A program made the position numbers and the translations under genes. A model generated the notes under the pieces. The model had not been told where the DNA came from. It made no database searches and saw only the letters and a list, made by a program, of their open reading frames with translations. Positions 17,621 to 26,014 of a stretch of DNA of 64,000 bases are shown in pieces (position 1 is the stretch's first letter; the number at the start of each line of letters is the position of its first letter). Location: positions 136,156 through 200,155 of the forward strand of contig MKTW01000004.1 in NCBI GenBank assembly GCA_001898405.1. The letters run 5' to 3'. This stretch comes from Sphingobacteriales bacterium 44-61. Lineage in GTDB: Bacteria; Bacteroidota; Bacteroidia; Chitinophagales; Chitinophagaceae.

Positions 17621-17650
17621 TTTGCGCAAAGATAAGTCACCGTATCTTTG
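17621..17650. promoter_or_regulatory. Overlapping divergent promoters for serS and the 114-residue gene
   Basis: On the plus strand TTTG at 17621-17624 and TATCTTTG at 17643-17650 are spaced by 18 bases and match the Bacteroidota -33/-7 consensus; the ATG at 17656 is only 5 bases further. On the minus strand TATCTTTG at 17634-17627 precedes serS. The two promoters overlap, so the genes may compete for polymerase. Confidence 0.75.
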
Positions 17651-17655
17651 CAACT

Positions 17656-18000
17656 ATGTTTGCAACAGACGATCTTCAACAACGGTGGTGGACCCTGGAA
17701 GCTAAGCTGGTGGAGCGGTTTGGGAAAAAACCTGACCTGGAAGCCATTTTATTCCTGATCGGTATCCAGCAATTCGGGCAGATAAAGAAAAAATTCAGCA
17801 AGGAACAGAAACAGGACCTCATGCATATCGCCGTGTGCCATCTCCTGGCACCCAGTGGATATTATGAACTGGAAGGAATAGACAAAGATGGGTGGCCCCA
17901 TTTCCGCCAACTCAAACCCATGCCTGACATGAAGCCTTTTGAACAGGAGAATTTCTTAAAAGATCATGTTTTGCTTTATTTTGAAGAACTGGGGATGTGA
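17656..18000 (+). CDS. Conserved hypothetical protein, 114 residues
   Basis: I do not recognise a named domain. The protein is soluble, without signal peptide or membrane segment, and looks alpha-helical. It has an amphipathic amino half (WWTLEAKLVERFGKKPDLEA), a central LFLIGIQQFGQ and a closing DHVLLYFEELG. It has the look of a small lineage-conserved cytoplasmic protein. It is transcribed divergently from serS from an overlapping promoter with almost no leader. Confidence 0.75.
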   Translation: MFATDDLQQRWWTLEAKLVERFGKKPDLEAILFLIGIQQFGQIKKKFSKEQKQDLMHIAVCHLLAPSGYYELEGIDKDGWPHFRQLKPMPDMKPFEQENFLKDHVLLYFEELGM

Positions 18001-18067
18001 GAGGAGTCGATAGCCTGGCTCGTTTCCAAATATGTATTAATAACCAATCATTATATTATTGCTGCTA

Positions 18068-18772
18068 ATGAAGAAGATCTTTTTATTAGGGCTGGCTTTG
18101 CTTTCAATGCAATGGGCCTTCAGCCAAAAGGAAGTTACTGTTAAGAAGAAAGACCGGAAAAGAGATGTGTTGCTGCAAACAAATTATGGCGATATCATAT
18201 TGCGTCTTTCCGATTCCACCCCACTTCACCGGGATAATTTTATTAAGCTTGTTAAGAGTGGCTATTACGACAGCGTGCTGTTTCACCGCGTCATCAACCG
18301 CTTTATGATACAGGCAGGTGATGGCGACAGTAAAAATGCACAGGCTGGTAAACCCCTAGGTAATGGCGGGCCTGGCTATACTGTTCCGGCAGAATTCCGC
18401 CCCAGCCTGTTTCACCAGAAAGGTGTGCTGGCAGCGGCCCGTCAGGGCGATGACGTGAACCCGCAAAAAGCCAGCAGCGGTAGCCAGTTCTATATTGTGC
18501 AGGGAAAAACCTTTACTGACAACGGGCTTGACTCTGTTGAAACATACCGGCTGAAAAGAAAAATACCAGCAGAGCAACGTGAAGTATATAAAACGATCGG
18601 CGGCACACCGCATCTTGATCAGAACTATACCATCTTCGGTAAAGTAGTGAAGGGATTGGATGTGGTGGACAAGATCGCTGTAGTGCCTACCAGCAAAGCG
18701 GAAGACAGGGACAGGCCGTTGCAGGATGTAAGGATCATAAAAGCGAAGCTGATAAAAAGGAAAAAATATTAA
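18068..18772 (+). CDS. Periplasmic cyclophilin-type peptidyl-prolyl isomerase
   Basis: The 234-residue protein has a signal peptide ending near residue 20 (WAFSQ), a basic spacer, then a cyclophilin domain: LLQTNYGDIILRLSD near 37, VLFHRVINRFMIQAGDG near 75 (catalytic Arg in FHRV), and the bacterial variant SSGSQFYIVQG near 137. It catalyses cis-trans proline isomerisation in envelope protein folding. The insert of about 30 residues after that motif (containing LKRKIPAEQRE) is common in Bacteroidota homologues. I start at the ATG at 18068, not the in-frame TTG at 18059. Confidence 0.93.
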   Translation: MKKIFLLGLALLSMQWAFSQKEVTVKKKDRKRDVLLQTNYGDIILRLSDSTPLHRDNFIKLVKSGYYDSVLFHRVINRFMIQAGDGDSKNAQAGKPLGNGGPGYTVPAEFRPSLFHQKGVLAAARQGDDVNPQKASSGSQFYIVQGKTFTDNGLDSVETYRLKRKIPAEQREVYKTIGGTPHLDQNYTIFGKVVKGLDVVDKIAVVPTSKAEDRDRPLQDVRIIKAKLIKRKKY

Positions 18773-18796
18773 CTGTTTACAGTTCTGAAAATAAAA

Positions 18797-18819
18797 AGCC
18801 CCGGCTATCAACCGGGGCT
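18797..18819. terminator. Bidirectional terminator
   Basis: AGCCCCGG (18797-18804) pairs with CCGGGGCT (18812-18819). An A-rich flank lies to the left and T/A-rich sequence to the right. It lies between the cyclophilin gene and the convergent receptor gene and can serve both. Confidence 0.85.
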
Positions 18820-18855
18820 TATTATTTATTGTCTGAAGTAAGAACCTTCAACTTC

Positions 18856-21327
18856 TTATTGTCCTACAGGAGTTGTTCCTCCACTGGCTGCACGTTTGTT
18901 CTCATCATCCAATCCTGTCTTACGCTGGCGTGCTGCTTTCACCTGGTTGCTACCAAAGCGGTAAGCAAAGTTGATCTTGAACTGGCGGCTTTCCCAGTTA
19001 CCGCTGGCAATATTGGTAACACCGGTAAAGTTGCTTTCTCCTCTAAATTTCATGAGCTTGAACATATCGCTTACTACTGCTCTTACAGTTCCTTTTCCCT
19101 TCATAATGGTTTTGGTGAAACCGCCATCTATACCATAGATAGCACTACTCTTGAATGTTCCCTGCCAGATGGTGGGTGAGTTATAGAAACCAGTCAACTC
19201 AGCAGAAAGTGTTTTACCCAGCTTGAAGCTGTTTTGCATATAGAAACTCATTGCATACACGTCCAGGTTGATATTCCTGTCGCCACCACCAAAATTGGCT
19301 TTATAGTGGGAGTAATAAGCATTCACATTGGCAAAGAAGCTGTACCATTTATACTGGAAAGGATAGCTCACGTTGATGCTGATAATATCCTGCGTAGCCA
19401 GGTTCTTTTTGATCAGGTAGGCTTCTGACTTATTGATGGTATCAGGCAGCTGCGTAAAGATATCTTTCACATGACTGTAGTTCAGCGCTGTGTTCAGTTT
19501 GTACTTATAGGTATGGGTAAGACCGAAACTGTTGGTGTACTGAGGTCTCAACTGTGTATTACCTTTCATATAAGTGTAGTCGTTGAGCTTGAACTCGAAT
19601 GGGTTCAGATCCTGGTACACCGGGCGGTCGATACGACGGCTGTAAGTGATACCAAACTGGCTCATCGGGTTTTTGTTGAACGTGATGGCTGCACTGGGGA
19701 AGAAGTCGGTATAATCCCTCTTGATGGTTGAATCATAAGGAACATATGTGCTTGATCCGCCATCAAATTTCAAACCGGTAGAACGGCCTTTTGAAATAGT
19801 GTTTTCTACACGTAAACCAGCCTGGATCATAAATCCTTTGAATGCACGGTTATAGTTGGCATAAACAGCATTTACGTTTTCTTTATATTTGAAACGGTTG
19901 CTGCGCTGTTTATCCAGCACTTCATTGCTGCCATAGACATCATAACGCTTGAAGTCGTTGTCGGTATTTACATAACCCAGCTTACCACCCAGGCCCAGCC
20001 TTCCTTTTTTGAAGTTCTGTTCCCAATCCACTTTTACGGAATAAATATCAATATCCGTAGGAGCGATCATGCGGTATACATTGCTGTAAGTAGGTACTTT
20101 ATCTCCATTATTTAAGATATCAAAATAATGGTTGGGCTGAAACTGGTTGCTGCGGTTTTTATAGAAACCATAGTCCGCATCTACGTTCAGTTCGCTTCCG
20201 CCGGTCACGGCATAACGGTAGTTCAGGTTGAAGTTCATATTCTTCCTGTCCATATCATTATCGCTGTTGGCTTCCAGCAAACGTACCAGTTTGCCGCTAG
20301 GTTTGTAATAGATACCCATCGGGCCAACGCTTTCCATTCTGCCATCAGCCAGATTACCGGTAATGATAGTACCGATAGTGCTTTTCGAATTCACGAAATA
20401 ATCAGCTCCCGCTTTGAAGTTATGACCATTGTCATTGTAGCTCTTCATACGGTTGGTTTGATCAAAAATGGAATCACCCTGCGCCCGGTACAATACGAAA
20501 TTGTTCACATTCAAACCGCGATTGTAATTGTAGTTGCCAAACAGGTTCACTTTGCCATTGCGATGGTTCAATGCGATGCCGCCATTGTATTTGGCATAAG
20601 TGCCGATGGCATATCCTGCGTTCACAGAACCGTTGGTACCGAAAGTCTTGTTCTTTTTCAGCTTGATATTGATGATGCCGGCGTTACCTGCTGCTTCGTA
20701 TTTGGCAGAAGGGTTGGTGATCAGTTCCACCGCTTCAATCTGGGACGACTGAAGGCTTTTCAGGAAATTGGCCAGATCGGCTCCTGCAAGCGGGCTGGGT
20801 TTACCGTCAATAAATACCTGAACTCCGTTTTTGCCGGCAAGGGTGATATTATCATCTTTATCAACCATCACACCAGGCGATTTACGGAGCAGTTCCAATG
20901 CATCCTGGCCAACAGCATTGATAGTGCCTTCCACGTTCAGGATGGTTTTGTCTGCTTTTACTTCCACGATCGGTTTTTTGGAAGTAACAGTAACACCCTG
21001 CAAAGCATTTTCAGCTTTTATCAGTGTCAGTGCATCTACTTTTACATCGCCAGAGGCAAGATCAAATACTTGAGAATAAGCAGGCAGGTAGCCTACATAA
21101 GAAACGCTGACCAGGTATTTGCCTGCATCAGCCTCGAAAGAAAAATTGCCCTGGTTATCGGAAACAGTCAGTTTAACTACAGAAGAGTCTTTTGCTTTTA
21201 ATAAAGAAACAGTAGTCTTTTCCAATCCTTTTCCCTGCTGATCTTTCACAACCCCGGAAACTTTTTGTGCAAATGCTGCAGAACTTAACAGAACAGCAGC
21301 CAGAAATAGTGGTAGTAATTTTCTCAT
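18856..21327 (-). CDS. TonB-dependent receptor-like outer-membrane protein
   Basis: The 823-residue protein has a signal peptide ending near AAFAQ, a carboxypeptidase-regulatory-like beta-sandwich at about residues 22-105, a plug-like domain at about 115-220 ([20 protein letters not shown] and [10 protein letters not shown]), and a large barrel to the carboxy end. It resembles the family with a plug followed by the barrel domain of the PF14905 type, rather than SusC. Substrate unknown; no SusD partner is adjacent. I start at the ATG at 21327 because GAGGG on the minus strand sits about 6 bases upstream; the ATG at 21333 would abut it. Confidence 0.88.
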   Translation of the reverse strand: MRKLLPLFLAAVLLSSAAFAQKVSGVVKDQQGKGLEKTTVSLLKAKDSSVVKLTVSDNQGNFSFEADAGKYLVSVSYVGYLPAYSQVFDLASGDVKVDALTLIKAENALQGVTVTSKKPIVEVKADKTILNVEGTINAVGQDALELLRKSPGVMVDKDDNITLAGKNGVQVFIDGKPSPLAGADLANFLKSLQSSQIEAVELITNPSAKYEAAGNAGIINIKLKKNKTFGTNGSVNAGYAIGTYAKYNGGIALNHRNGKVNLFGNYNYNRGLNVNNFVLYRAQGDSIFDQTNRMKSYNDNGHNFKAGADYFVNSKSTIGTIITGNLADGRMESVGPMGIYYKPSGKLVRLLEANSDNDMDRKNMNFNLNYRYAVTGGSELNVDADYGFYKNRSNQFQPNHYFDILNNGDKVPTYSNVYRMIAPTDIDIYSVKVDWEQNFKKGRLGLGGKLGYVNTDNDFKRYDVYGSNEVLDKQRSNRFKYKENVNAVYANYNRAFKGFMIQAGLRVENTISKGRSTGLKFDGGSSTYVPYDSTIKRDYTDFFPSAAITFNKNPMSQFGITYSRRIDRPVYQDLNPFEFKLNDYTYMKGNTQLRPQYTNSFGLTHTYKYKLNTALNYSHVKDIFTQLPDTINKSEAYLIKKNLATQDIISINVSYPFQYKWYSFFANVNAYYSHYKANFGGGDRNINLDVYAMSFYMQNSFKLGKTLSAELTGFYNSPTIWQGTFKSSAIYGIDGGFTKTIMKGKGTVRAVVSDMFKLMKFRGESNFTGVTNIASGNWESRQFKINFAYRFGSNQVKAARQRKTGLDDENKRAASGGTTPVGQ

Positions 21328-21456
21328 AAACATCCCTCTTTTAGATAAGGTGCACAAAGATAGTTTGGTGTCACAGCTCTGTAAATCACTTGCCGACAAG
21401 TGGTGCAAAAACTGGCATGAACGGCATTTATTTTCCGGTGAAACGCGAAAAAAATC

Positions 21457-21488
21457 TTTGTGGTTATCATGGCCTTTGCGCATATTTG
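21457..21488 (+). promoter_or_regulatory. Probable gcvH promoter
   Basis: TTTG at 21457-21460 and CATATTTG at 21481-21488 are separated by 20 bases, matching the Bacteroidota -33/-7 pattern with one mismatch. The gcvH ATG is 17 bases downstream. Confidence 0.65.
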
Positions 21489-21505
21489 CGGTCAAATCAT
21501 TCATT

Positions 21506-21883
21506 ATGAGTTACCCAGACAATCTCCGTTACACAAAAGACCACGAATGGATCAGCCTTGAAGGTGATACAGCGACTATTGGCATTACTGATTTTGCCCA
21601 GCGCGAACTGGGTGATATTGTATATGTAGAAGTAGAAACGGTCGGTAAAGCACTTGCTGCAGGTGCAGTTTTCGGCACAGTGGAAGCAGTAAAAACCGTA
21701 TCTGACCTTTTCCTGCCGGTCAGCGGCACCATCCTGGAGCTGAATCCAGAGTTGGGCAACTCTCCTGAACTGGTGAATTCTGACCCTTATGGCAATGGTT
21801 GGATGATCAAAATGAAAGTCGATAACCCTGCTGAAGTGAGTGCCTTGCTTGATGCAGCAGGTTATGAAGCTATTGTAGGATAA
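21506..21883 (+). CDS. gcvH: Glycine cleavage system H protein
   Basis: GcvH carries the lipoyl group that shuttles the aminomethyl moiety between the P, T and L proteins of glycine cleavage. The 125-residue length is standard. The lipoylation site is Lys63 in [12 protein letters not shown]. The conserved start YTKDHEWI and the end SNPYGxGW-like [13 protein letters not shown] are present. The start at 21506 is chosen over an upstream frame from 21350, whose extra 52 residues are unlike the family. The other gcv genes are not in the window. Confidence 0.96.
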   Translation: MSYPDNLRYTKDHEWISLEGDTATIGITDFAQRELGDIVYVEVETVGKALAAGAVFGTVEAVKTVSDLFLPVSGTILELNPELGNSPELVNSDPYGNGWMIKMKVDNPAEVSALLDAAGYEAIVG

Positions 21884-21993
21884 TCCCCAAGAGCTCATTT
21901 CACCGGATTTATACATTGTTATAAGTGAAGGATATATAGAGAAAAAGTATCATTCTTTGTCTTTCTGATTTCCTGACCTGATCAAATAATGTT

Positions 21994-22024
21994 GAAGAGG
22001 CCCTCCTGCGGGCCTCTTCTTTCT
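21994..22024 (+). terminator. gcvH terminator
   Basis: GAAGAGGCCC (21994-22003) pairs with GGGCCTCTTC (22010-22019) around a 6-base loop, followed by T-rich TTTCTTCTT. Confidence 0.9.
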
Positions 22025-22071
22025 TCTTGGATGCCGCAAAAGAAGACGCTATTATTGCAAAAAATTAGGCT

Positions 22072-22449
22072 TTGCTACATCGCTCCACATTAGCCATCAT
22101 CGCATGGTTTATCATTTGTACCGTACTCCTTACTTTACCAGGTTCTACTCTCCCCAGTGAAAACTGGATGGGTAAAATAGCGCTTGATAAATGGATACAT
22201 GTTTTCTTATTCGGCGTAATGGCATTCCTTGCCTGCTGGGCAATCTTCAAAATCAATAAAAAAAACACCAGGCAGAGATCATATTTTATCATCGCCGGTT
22301 TGCTATGTATTGCTTACGGAGTAATCATGGAATATGTGCAGAAGTATTATGTTCCTAACCGGTCATTCGACGCTGGTGATATAATAGCAGATGCAGTTGG
22401 CAGTGTACTCGGAACCGTTTACAGTATCAGGAAGTATATAAAAAAATAG
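22072..22449 (+). CDS. VanZ-like family membrane protein
   Basis: The 125-residue protein has about four membrane segments and the VanZ-like signature: DKWIHVFLFGVMAF near residue 39 and IMEYVQKYYVPNRSFDAGDI near 84, followed by ADAVGSVLG. Small chromosomal VanZ-like proteins of this type have no proven function, and the teicoplanin-resistance VanZ is only a distant relative. The start is a TTG at 22072, since TAG precedes it in frame and the next Met is at residue 33. A strong gcvH terminator lies just upstream, so it has its own promoter. Confidence 0.82.
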   Translation: MLHRSTLAIIAWFIICTVLLTLPGSTLPSENWMGKIALDKWIHVFLFGVMAFLACWAIFKINKKNTRQRSYFIIAGLLCIAYGVIMEYVQKYYVPNRSFDAGDIIADAVGSVLGTVYSIRKYIKK

Positions 22450-22470
22450 ACCCCTGTAGAAACAGGGGTC
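22449..22470. terminator. Hairpin next to the VanZ-like stop codon
   Basis: GACCCCTG (22449-22456) pairs with CAGGGGTC (22463-22470). The strong T tract lies on the minus-strand side (TATTTTTTT), so it is a better terminator for leftward than rightward transcription. A near-identical stem, CCCCTGT with ACAGGGG, occurs at 63164-63185. Confidence 0.6.
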
Positions 22471-22963
22471 GCAACCAAAACTAACTGCTTATGAGAAAAT
22501 TGACTGCTTTTATAATTATTTTGTTGTGTTCTTAATTCTATATCTATAACGCAAATTTACTGCCATTAGTGCTATCAGTGTTGTTAACGAATGTCTAAAA
22601 GAACTATTGTCGTATTTTCACCTCAACGTCTCTAGTAAAACCTCATCTTGTAGACTTTTTTTCCCAACCTGTATTCAACCCAATAACACTTTAAAGAACT
22701 GCGTTTTATCTAAGATGCATTCACTCTATATATTGCACAAACCAGACCAAACTGATTGTTTGACGTTCCCCGAGTATATAAACCTGCGTTGTGCTCTAAT
22801 TAAAAACTGATTAGAAATCTTTTACTGTTTCCAGTAAAAGAATGAATATCAAACATATCCAGCCTGATTATGAAGAAATGCCCGGAAAGAAAGGTATATC
22901 TGTGCTATTAACGAAGCGTTAATTCGCGCTATCGCGCGGTATTCATTTATGCCATTCGCGCTT
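22450..22963. other. 514-base gap without a convincing gene
   Basis: The gap between the VanZ-like gene and prfA (convergent) holds the hairpin at 22449, a 14-codon frame MRKLTAFIIILLCS at 22491-22535 resembling the start of a signal peptide, a stem CTTTTACTG/CAGTAAAAG near 22818-22839, and a short palindrome TTAACGAAGCGTTAA near 22908. A 67-codon frame at 22607-22810 has unusual composition (Cys, His and Asn rich) and no sign of selection. The region may hold gene remnants. Confidence 0.4.
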
Positions 22964-24025
22964 TTATTGCTTGGTAAGCTTTTCTGAGTTTTCTGCAAAC
23001 TGCAGTGCATCAATCAACTCTTCTATTCCTCCATTCAATACTTCCTGTAAATTATAGAGTGTAAGGCCTATACGATGGTCGGTTACCCGGCCTTGCGGAA
23101 AATTATATGTCCTGATCTTTGCGCTTCTGTCGCCTGTGCTCACCAAACTTTTCCTGTGGCGGGCAATTTCATCCTCTTGTTTCCTTACCTGTTCTTCATA
23201 GAGTTTTGTCCGCAACATCTGCATGGCTTTTTCCCTGTTGCCCAGCTGTGAACGCTCTGTTTGGCAAACTACCACAGTGCCGGTGGGAATATGGGTAAGC
23301 ATTACTTTGGTTTCTACCTTGTTTACATTCTGACCACCTGCTCCACCGCTTCGTGCTGTTTCCATTTTTACATCTGCAGGGTTCAGTTCAAAATCCACTT
23401 CTTCTGCTTCCGGCATCACTGCTACCGTTGCTGCCGAAGTATGCACCCGGCCAGAAGCTTCCGTGTTTGGTACACGCTGCACACGATGCACGCCGCTTTC
23501 AAATTTGAGGATCCCGTATACATCATCGCCGGTCACTTCCAGCTGCACTTCCTTATAGCCGCCTACTGTTCCTTCATTTTCACTCAGCAGGGCTGTTTTC
23601 CATCCCTTCCTCTCACAATAGCGCATATACATCCGCAAAAGATCCCCGGCAAAAAGGCTGGCTTCATCACCACCCGTGCCGGCACGGATCTCAAGAATGG
23701 CGTTTTTCTCGTCCTGCGGGTCTTTAGGGATCAGCAACTGGCGGATATGCGCTTCAGCCCGTTGCTTTTTTTCTTCCAGCTCCGGGGCTTCCAGCTTGGC
23801 CAGATCACGCAGTTCCTCATCATCCCCGTTCAGCGCCTCTTTATAGAACTCAATATCATCCAGGATCTTCCGGTAATCGTTATAGGCTATTACTATCTTT
23901 TCCAGGCTGCGATACTCCTTGCTGGTTTCTGCAAACCGCTTGTTATTGCCCACGATCTCCGGATTGGTGAGGGCAACACCCAATTGGTCAAATCTTGCTT
24001 TTATCGCTTCAAGTCTGTCTAACAT
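22964..24025 (-). CDS. prfA: Peptide chain release factor 1
   Basis: RF1 reads UAA and UAG and releases the finished peptide. With the ATG at 24025 ([15 protein letters not shown]) the protein has 353 residues, normal for the family. The catalytic GGQ is in [14 protein letters not shown], and the stop-codon-reading tripeptide is PNT ([17 protein letters not shown]), a PxT motif that marks RF1 rather than RF2. The longer frame to 24211 adds unrelated residues over the divergent gene. A perfect -7 box TACCTTTG on the minus strand is at 24057-24050. Confidence 0.97.
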   Translation of the reverse strand: MLDRLEAIKARFDQLGVALTNPEIVGNNKRFAETSKEYRSLEKIVIAYNDYRKILDDIEFYKEALNGDDEELRDLAKLEAPELEEKKQRAEAHIRQLLIPKDPQDEKNAILEIRAGTGGDEASLFAGDLLRMYMRYCERKGWKTALLSENEGTVGGYKEVQLEVTGDDVYGILKFESGVHRVQRVPNTEASGRVHTSAATVAVMPEAEEVDFELNPADVKMETARSGGAGGQNVNKVETKVMLTHIPTGTVVVCQTERSQLGNREKAMQMLRTKLYEEQVRKQEDEIARHRKSLVSTGDRSAKIRTYNFPQGRVTDHRIGLTLYNLQEVLNGGIEELIDALQFAENSEKLTKQ

Positions 24026-24107
24026 AGCAACTTCCGTTAAAAATGTGGGCAAAGGTAACAAGAATAATTTTTTGGGATTTGGATTTTCAATACTGGAATT
24101 TTGCCGG

Positions 24108-25259
24108 ATGGCATATAAAAAATTCAGCGCCTCCAGAATCTTCGACGGGCAGCAGATGCTGGACAAGGATAAGGTATTGATCACAACAGAACAGGGAGCA
24201 GTGGAAGCCATAGTGCCCCGGCAGGATGCCGGCGACGATATTCTTCAACTGGAAGGTATACTAAGCCCCGGCTTTATTAACTGCCATTGCCACCTGGAGC
24301 TAAGCCACCTGAAAGGAGCCATACCCGAAAAAACAGGCCTGATCGATTTTGTATGGAACGTGATCCGCAACCGCCATTATGCCGGAGAAGAGATTTTGCA
24401 GGCGATTGAAAAAGCTGAGCAAGAGATGCTGCAGAACGGTATCGTTGCTGTAGGCGATATCTGTAATAATACCCTCACTGCCCCACAAAAAACAAAAGGG
24501 AATCTCCGTTACCATAACTTTATTGAAGCCAGTGGTTTTGTAAACGCCAACGCCCCTGCACGGTTTCAGCAGGCAGTGGACATTTACAACACTTTCTCAC
24601 AGGGTTCTGCTTTTAACTCCATCGTGCCTCATGCTCCCTATTCAGTAGCAGAAGAGCTATGGAAAAGGATCATTGGTTTCCCCGGTAACCAATTGCTTAC
24701 TATCCATAACCAGGAAACCATTCCGGAGAATGAACTGTTCATGCAAAAACAGGGAGGCTTTTTACCGTTTTATGAAAAAATGAACATTGATATCTCCTGG
24801 TTCACTGCTTCCGGCAAAACCAGTTTGCAAACCTGTCTCCCCAACTTCTTACCCGGACAGGAGGTGATACTGGTGCATAATGTTTACACCTCGAGAGAAG
24901 ATGTATTGTTCAGCAAGCAGCCTCCTCATCCTTCCTGCTACTGGTGCCTTTGCCCGAATGCAAACCTTTACATCACCGGTCAGTTGCCGGATATGCAAAT
25001 GATGATGGAAGAACAATGCGAAATAGTATTGGGTACAGATAGCCTGGCTTCCAATCATCAGTTGAGTGTGCTGGCTGAAATGAAAAGCATTCAGCAGCAA
25101 TTCCCGTCCATTCCTTTGCAACAATTATTCAGCTGGGCCACACTGAACGGAGCGAAAGCATTAAAAGCGGATGATGTATTGGGAAGTTTTGAAAAAGGAA
25201 AGAAGCCGGGAATCGTTATTTGTGAAGAAGACCTGGAAGGCTGCCGGCGTTTACTTTGA
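24108..25259 (+). CDS. Amidohydrolase-superfamily metal-dependent deaminase/hydrolase
   Basis: The 383-residue protein has the amidohydrolase barrel: the metal-binding [11 protein letters not shown] near residue 63, a His in VPHAPYS, a His in TIHNQE and the metal Asp in LGTDSLASN. The fold and motif spacing resemble the subgroup of nucleoside and S-adenosylhomocysteine deaminases. Aminodeoxyfutalosine deaminase of alternative menaquinone synthesis is one candidate function; no other such gene is in the window. I start at the ATG at 24108, since the longer frame from 23919 overlaps the prfA start region antisense. It converges on recO with 7 bases between. Confidence 0.85.
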   Translation: MAYKKFSASRIFDGQQMLDKDKVLITTEQGAVEAIVPRQDAGDDILQLEGILSPGFINCHCHLELSHLKGAIPEKTGLIDFVWNVIRNRHYAGEEILQAIEKAEQEMLQNGIVAVGDICNNTLTAPQKTKGNLRYHNFIEASGFVNANAPARFQQAVDIYNTFSQGSAFNSIVPHAPYSVAEELWKRIIGFPGNQLLTIHNQETIPENELFMQKQGGFLPFYEKMNIDISWFTASGKTSLQTCLPNFLPGQEVILVHNVYTSREDVLFSKQPPHPSCYWCLCPNANLYITGQLPDMQMMMEEQCEIVLGTDSLASNHQLSVLAEMKSIQQQFPSIPLQQLFSWATLNGAKALKADDVLGSFEKGKKPGIVICEEDLEGCRRLL

Positions 25260-25266
25260 TGGAACG

Positions 25267-26013
25267 CTATCCTAAGATCTCCCGCAACACCGGCAATGTT
25301 CTCATCGTTCCAAAATCCTGTATATGCAGTATGTAGTACTTTTCATATGCCTGCAATAAACTTCTTCTGAATTCATGATGCAGTTTTATATCTTCCAGTT
25401 CCTCCGGTTGCTGCACTTTCAATAGTTGTGAAGTGATAAAAGCCTGTTTATCTTCCAGCATAAAACTGTGATAAGGTGCGTCAGTTGTAAAAACGCCTTC
25501 CTGCAGATCAAGGTACGGCCTGGCAGAAGAGTAATTATCCTGTATCCTCAATCCAAAAAATACCGGGAGATGCAGTGCAAAGAATAAGGGGAAATTAGCT
25601 GCTACCGTAGCAGAGCCAGCGTCCAGGTGAAGCAAAGCATCTTCTGAAAAATGATAAAGATCAGGATTCGATTCTGGCTGTTTAAGGCATTTGCCCAGCA
25701 ACTCGATCATAAAAAGCGCAACAGCATTTTTTTTAACGTCCGACAACAGGTGATGATACACATATCCCCATTTGAACTCTTTGATGCGTTGCAGCTGCCT
25801 CAGTTCATTATGATAAACGATCATATCCAGTATAGCCGAAGGCTGGAAGAGATTGGCTTTGCCACTGCCTTTTTTGGAAGAAGTACGTACACCGTTCACC
25901 AGGTAAGATTGCAGGCCAAACAGTTCAGTAAAAATGGCGACGATCACGCTCGTTTCGCCATATTTCACCGTGCGCAACACGATCCCTCTTGTATGATGCA
26001 GTTTATCCGGCAT
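25267..26013 (-). CDS. recO: DNA repair protein RecO
   Basis: RecO anneals single strands and helps load RecA in the RecFOR gap-repair pathway. From the ATG at 26013 the protein has 248 residues. The OB-fold amino domain (HHTRGIVLRTVKYGETSVIV and TELFGLQSYLVNGVR) is clear, and the helical carboxy half follows. The zinc-binding Cys cluster found in many RecO proteins is not evident, as is common in Bacteroidota. The longer frame would overlap the 3' part of the porZ gene. It begins 1 base after porZ, so the two are co-transcribed. Confidence 0.93.
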   Translation of the reverse strand: MPDKLHHTRGIVLRTVKYGETSVIVAIFTELFGLQSYLVNGVRTSSKKGSGKANLFQPSAILDMIVYHNELRQLQRIKEFKWGYVYHHLLSDVKKNAVALFMIELLGKCLKQPESNPDLYHFSEDALLHLDAGSATVAANFPLFFALHLPVFFGLRIQDNYSSARPYLDLQEGVFTTDAPYHSFMLEDKQAFITSQLLKVQQPEELEDIKLHHEFRRSLLQAYEKYYILHIQDFGTMRTLPVLREILG

Positions 26014-26014
26014 T

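Noticed and set aside
20128-21201. Long plus-strand frame of 357 codons inside the TonB-receptor-like gene
   Set aside because: It is antisense to a clearly coding gene, lacks any recognisable domain and has the odd His/Ile/Phe-rich composition expected of a reverse-strand shadow.
22072-22449. VanZ-like gene as glycopeptide resistance determinant
   Set aside because: There is no van gene cluster, and small VanZ-like proteins are widespread in bacteria that have no such resistance.
22491-22535. 14-codon frame MRKLTAFIIILLCS as a leader peptide or small gene
   Set aside because: It resembles a truncated signal peptide, and I see no terminator/antiterminator pair or downstream gene for it to regulate. 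Kept only as a possible remnant.
22607-22810. 67-codon frame in the gap upstream of prfA
   Set aside because: Starts with no promoter or leader pattern, is rich in Cys, His and Asn, has no domain and no plausible operon partner; probably random.
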